NCBI RefSeq assembly: GCF_030518155.1
Contig: NZ_JAULRU010000577.1
Span: 158,301-222,300, forward strand
Source of the DNA: Gilvimarinus gilvus
GTDB taxonomy: Bacteria > Pseudomonadota > Gammaproteobacteria > Pseudomonadales > Cellvibrionaceae
Direction: 5' to 3'
Length of the DNA stretch: 64,000 bases
Shown: piece by piece, positions 62,425 to 64,000 of the stretch
Layout: the number at the start of each line of letters is the position of its first letter
Position numbering within the stretch: position 1 is the first letter of the stretch
Notes under the pieces: generated by a model
Databases searched by the model: none
What the model was told of the DNA's origin: nothing
What the model saw: only the letters and a program-made list of their open reading frames with translations
Translations under genes and position numbers: made by a program

Positions 62425-63783
62425 TTACTCACCTCCTAGCTGTGCTTTGGCCCGAATCGCAGGGCCGCCCATAGACACGACCATCGGCTGTTTTTTACCG
62501 CAGTAACCGGCACTCTCCCAATGCATATCATCGGAAACAGCATCGACTGTTTGCAACATTTTGATGGCCGAACCCGACAGGGTCGTATCTTTAATGGCCC
62601 GGCCCAATTTACCGTCCTTAATTTCATAGCCGAGATTAATACCAAACATAAATTCGGTGGTGGTATCGGCCTGACCATTACCGGTTTTCATTAAATAGTA
62701 TCCGTCTTCCACGTCGGCAATCATATCGTCAAGATTGCTGGTACCGGGCAAAATTGCCGTGTTGCGCATGCGAATCAGCGGCTCATCATCCGGCGAGTAA
62801 GCCCGGGCATTACCGGTGGCGGAATTGTCAAAACGCGAAGCGGTTTCGCGATTGTGCATAAAGTCGGTGAGTACGCCTTGCTTAATTAAAGTGACATCCT
62901 GCGCGGGCGTGCCTTCATCGTCGGCGTAAACCGGAACAGCTAACTCCTCGCCGTTGTAACTGTGGGCGAAGTCCACCATAGTAATTAAGTCGCTCGCAAT
63001 ACGCTGGCCTCGTTTATCGCCCGTGACGGCGCCACCGAGCACCAAATCGGCTTCGCAAGGGTGCCCCATGGCTTCATGGGCCAACATGCCGGCCAAGTTT
63101 GGGGCCAATACCACGTTCTGCAAACCGCCATCCGCGTGCACCGCCTCGCGCTTGGCCAGCAGGTGCTCATAGAGCCCATCCAGTTGCGGCTCGACCGAAG
63201 CCATAGCGAGATCCAAATTGCCGAAGCTGCCCTTGCCACTGATGATATGAGACAGCTCAACCGGTTTGTCGTCTTTGTCTTTCACCGTCAACAACAGATA
63301 AACCAAAGCGCGGGATATATTGTTATAGGCGCGGGCACCCAGGCTGTTTTGCACAAATTTATCGTGATACTCATCAAGCGCCACAGCGGTAACGGATACC
63401 ACTTTTTCGTAACGGTTTTGCGTCAGGGCCGTAACCTCCTGCAACCACTCAATAAGCTGCTCGGACGACCAGTTTGGCTGGCAAGCTATGCCGTGCTCGC
63501 CCTGATACGCCTGCTGAGGCAGGGGCCGACTTTCGCCACCAAAAACCTGCAATGCGCTGGCGTTGGCCAATGCTAAATTGCCGAGTTTATCGGCGCCGGC
63601 CGGCTGAGTCGCCGAGGCAAACCCCCAGTAGCCATTTTGATAGACACGAGCAGACTGACCGCCCACATGCGAGCTGTCATTGGCCGTTAGGTTGCCATCA
63701 ACCATATTGAGACGGCGCTTGCGCAGTTCGTGCTGCCGGAATTCGTTGTACTCGCCGGCATAGGAGAAATCGGAGAAAGACAT
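62425..63783 (-). CDS. TldD-like zinc protease subunit
   Basis: 452 residues, AGGAGCGCTAC before the ATG. The HEXXXH metal motif is in MLAHEAMGHPCEADLVLGG near residue 232; ETASRFDNSATGNARAYSPDDEPLIRMRNTAILPG lies before the C-terminal domain. The flanking sequence differs from that of the classic tldD (the Gly-rich GHGLEGDFN segment is replaced by GHPCEADLV), so this seems to be a paralogue variant of the TldD/PmbA family, with its partner gene downstream. No modified-peptide precursor gene is visible near it. Confidence 0.9.
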   Translation of the reverse strand: MSFSDFSYAGEYNEFRQHELRKRRLNMVDGNLTANDSSHVGGQSARVYQNGYWGFASATQPAGADKLGNLALANASALQVFGGESRPLPQQAYQGEHGIACQPNWSSEQLIEWLQEVTALTQNRYEKVVSVTAVALDEYHDKFVQNSLGARAYNNISRALVYLLLTVKDKDDKPVELSHIISGKGSFGNLDLAMASVEPQLDGLYEHLLAKREAVHADGGLQNVVLAPNLAGMLAHEAMGHPCEADLVLGGAVTGDKRGQRIASDLITMVDFAHSYNGEELAVPVYADDEGTPAQDVTLIKQGVLTDFMHNRETASRFDNSATGNARAYSPDDEPLIRMRNTAILPGTSNLDDMIADVEDGYYLMKTGNGQADTTTEFMFGINLGYEIKDGKLGRAIKDTTLSGSAIKMLQTVDAVSDDMHWESAGYCGKKQPMVVSMGGPAIRAKAQLGGE

Positions 63784-64000
63784 GTAGCGCTCCTGGCGTT
63801 GTAGGATTGCCGAAGCTTAACAGAGCCATTGTGACAGCACAAAAAAGGGCCGGAAATACCGCAATGCTGTTCACTTAAGAGGAGCAGCATTGCGATCCAC
63901 CGGATAGCGAGTCTTTGATATCTTAACCGTTCGAGGCGTTGTTGGTCTCGAACGCCTTTCTAAAAACAGGCTGCCGACTCCGGCTCTAAGCTCTGACAAT
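63784..64000. other. Promoter region of the tldD-like gene with two dyads
   Basis: Contains a perfect 10-bp inverted repeat CGCAATGCTG/CAGCATTGCG (63860-63894) and a second dyad GTTCGAG/CTCGAAC (about 63929-63953). They may be a terminator of a gene to the right or regulator sites; the window ends too soon to tell. Confidence 0.5.

Noticed and set aside
63929..63953. tRNA-like arm (GTTCGAG)
   Set aside because: Only one stem; no cloverleaf or acceptor could be drawn around it.

Overview
This is a chromosomal segment of a Gram-negative gammaproteobacterium, most likely a marine, polysaccharide-degrading member of the Cellvibrionaceae (Cellvibrio/Saccharophagus/Teredinibacter/Gilvimarinus type). 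The evidence is long poly-serine linkers in two secreted lipoproteins, housekeeping genes in gammaproteobacterial order (rpsF-rpsR-membrane protein-rplI-dnaB), a proteobacterial Zur-type box, and TonB and RND systems. The assignment is inferred from gene content, not from a marker alignment. I saw no rRNA, tRNA, CRISPR array or prophage.

Layout. (1) 0-10.3 kb is an exopolysaccharide cluster: the tail of a membrane protein (ligase/polymerase-like), a GT4 glycosyltransferase and a Wzx-type flippase on +; Ugd, an OmpA/TSP3 lipoprotein and two GT2 glycosyltransferases on -; then an alginate-lyase-like protein and an initiating sugar transferase with a PilZ-like tail. (2) 10.5-17.5 kb: RND pump plus adaptor, and acetyl-CoA synthetase. 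(3) 17.7-32 kb: a G8/beta-helix lipoprotein under LacI-type operator-like palindromes, panC-panD, small hypotheticals, a MOSC protein, a transposon-end-bounded unit with an NYN/OST-HTH putative RNase, a second poly-serine beta-helix lipoprotein, and a CadC-like regulator divergent from an unknown secreted/membrane protein. (4) 32-44 kb: an accessory zone with ectB lacking ectA/ectC, LysR/pirin, GFA, a beta-lactamase-fold hydrolase, a TetR-tautomerase-GloA electrophile module, NUDIX, and at least two broken genes. (5) 44-55.9 kb: core genes dnaB, rplI, rpsR, rpsF, glyA, ldhA, plus TPR and DUF1631 proteins. (6) 56-61 kb: a zinc-acquisition module (AztD-like His-rich lipoprotein, TonB receptor with a His-rich loop, divergent COG0523 GTPase) with Zur-box-like sites. 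(7) 61-64 kb: a TldD/PmbA-type peptidase pair.

Most notable are: (a) a family of 7-bp tandem repeats (GGTGACG, GGATGAC, GTCTGAG, AACGGGA and degenerate GTCTGAN/GTCGGAN arrays) in intergenic sites, often within a few bases of stop codons and several times as inverted pairs; (b) a 266-bp inverted-repeat element with a perfect 4-bp target duplication that has split a cold-shock-domain/DUF1294 gene, with a second copy near 7.4 kb; (c) a 1.5-kb unit carrying a putative RNase, bounded by inward-facing transposon-like ends at CTAG; (d) the Zur-linked zinc module; (e) an acetyltransferase gene inactivated by one in-frame stop. No entirely new multi-gene system can be demonstrated from sequence reading alone. 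The best candidates for something undescribed are the heptad-repeat family, the bounded NYN unit, and the CadC-like/unknown-protein pair.
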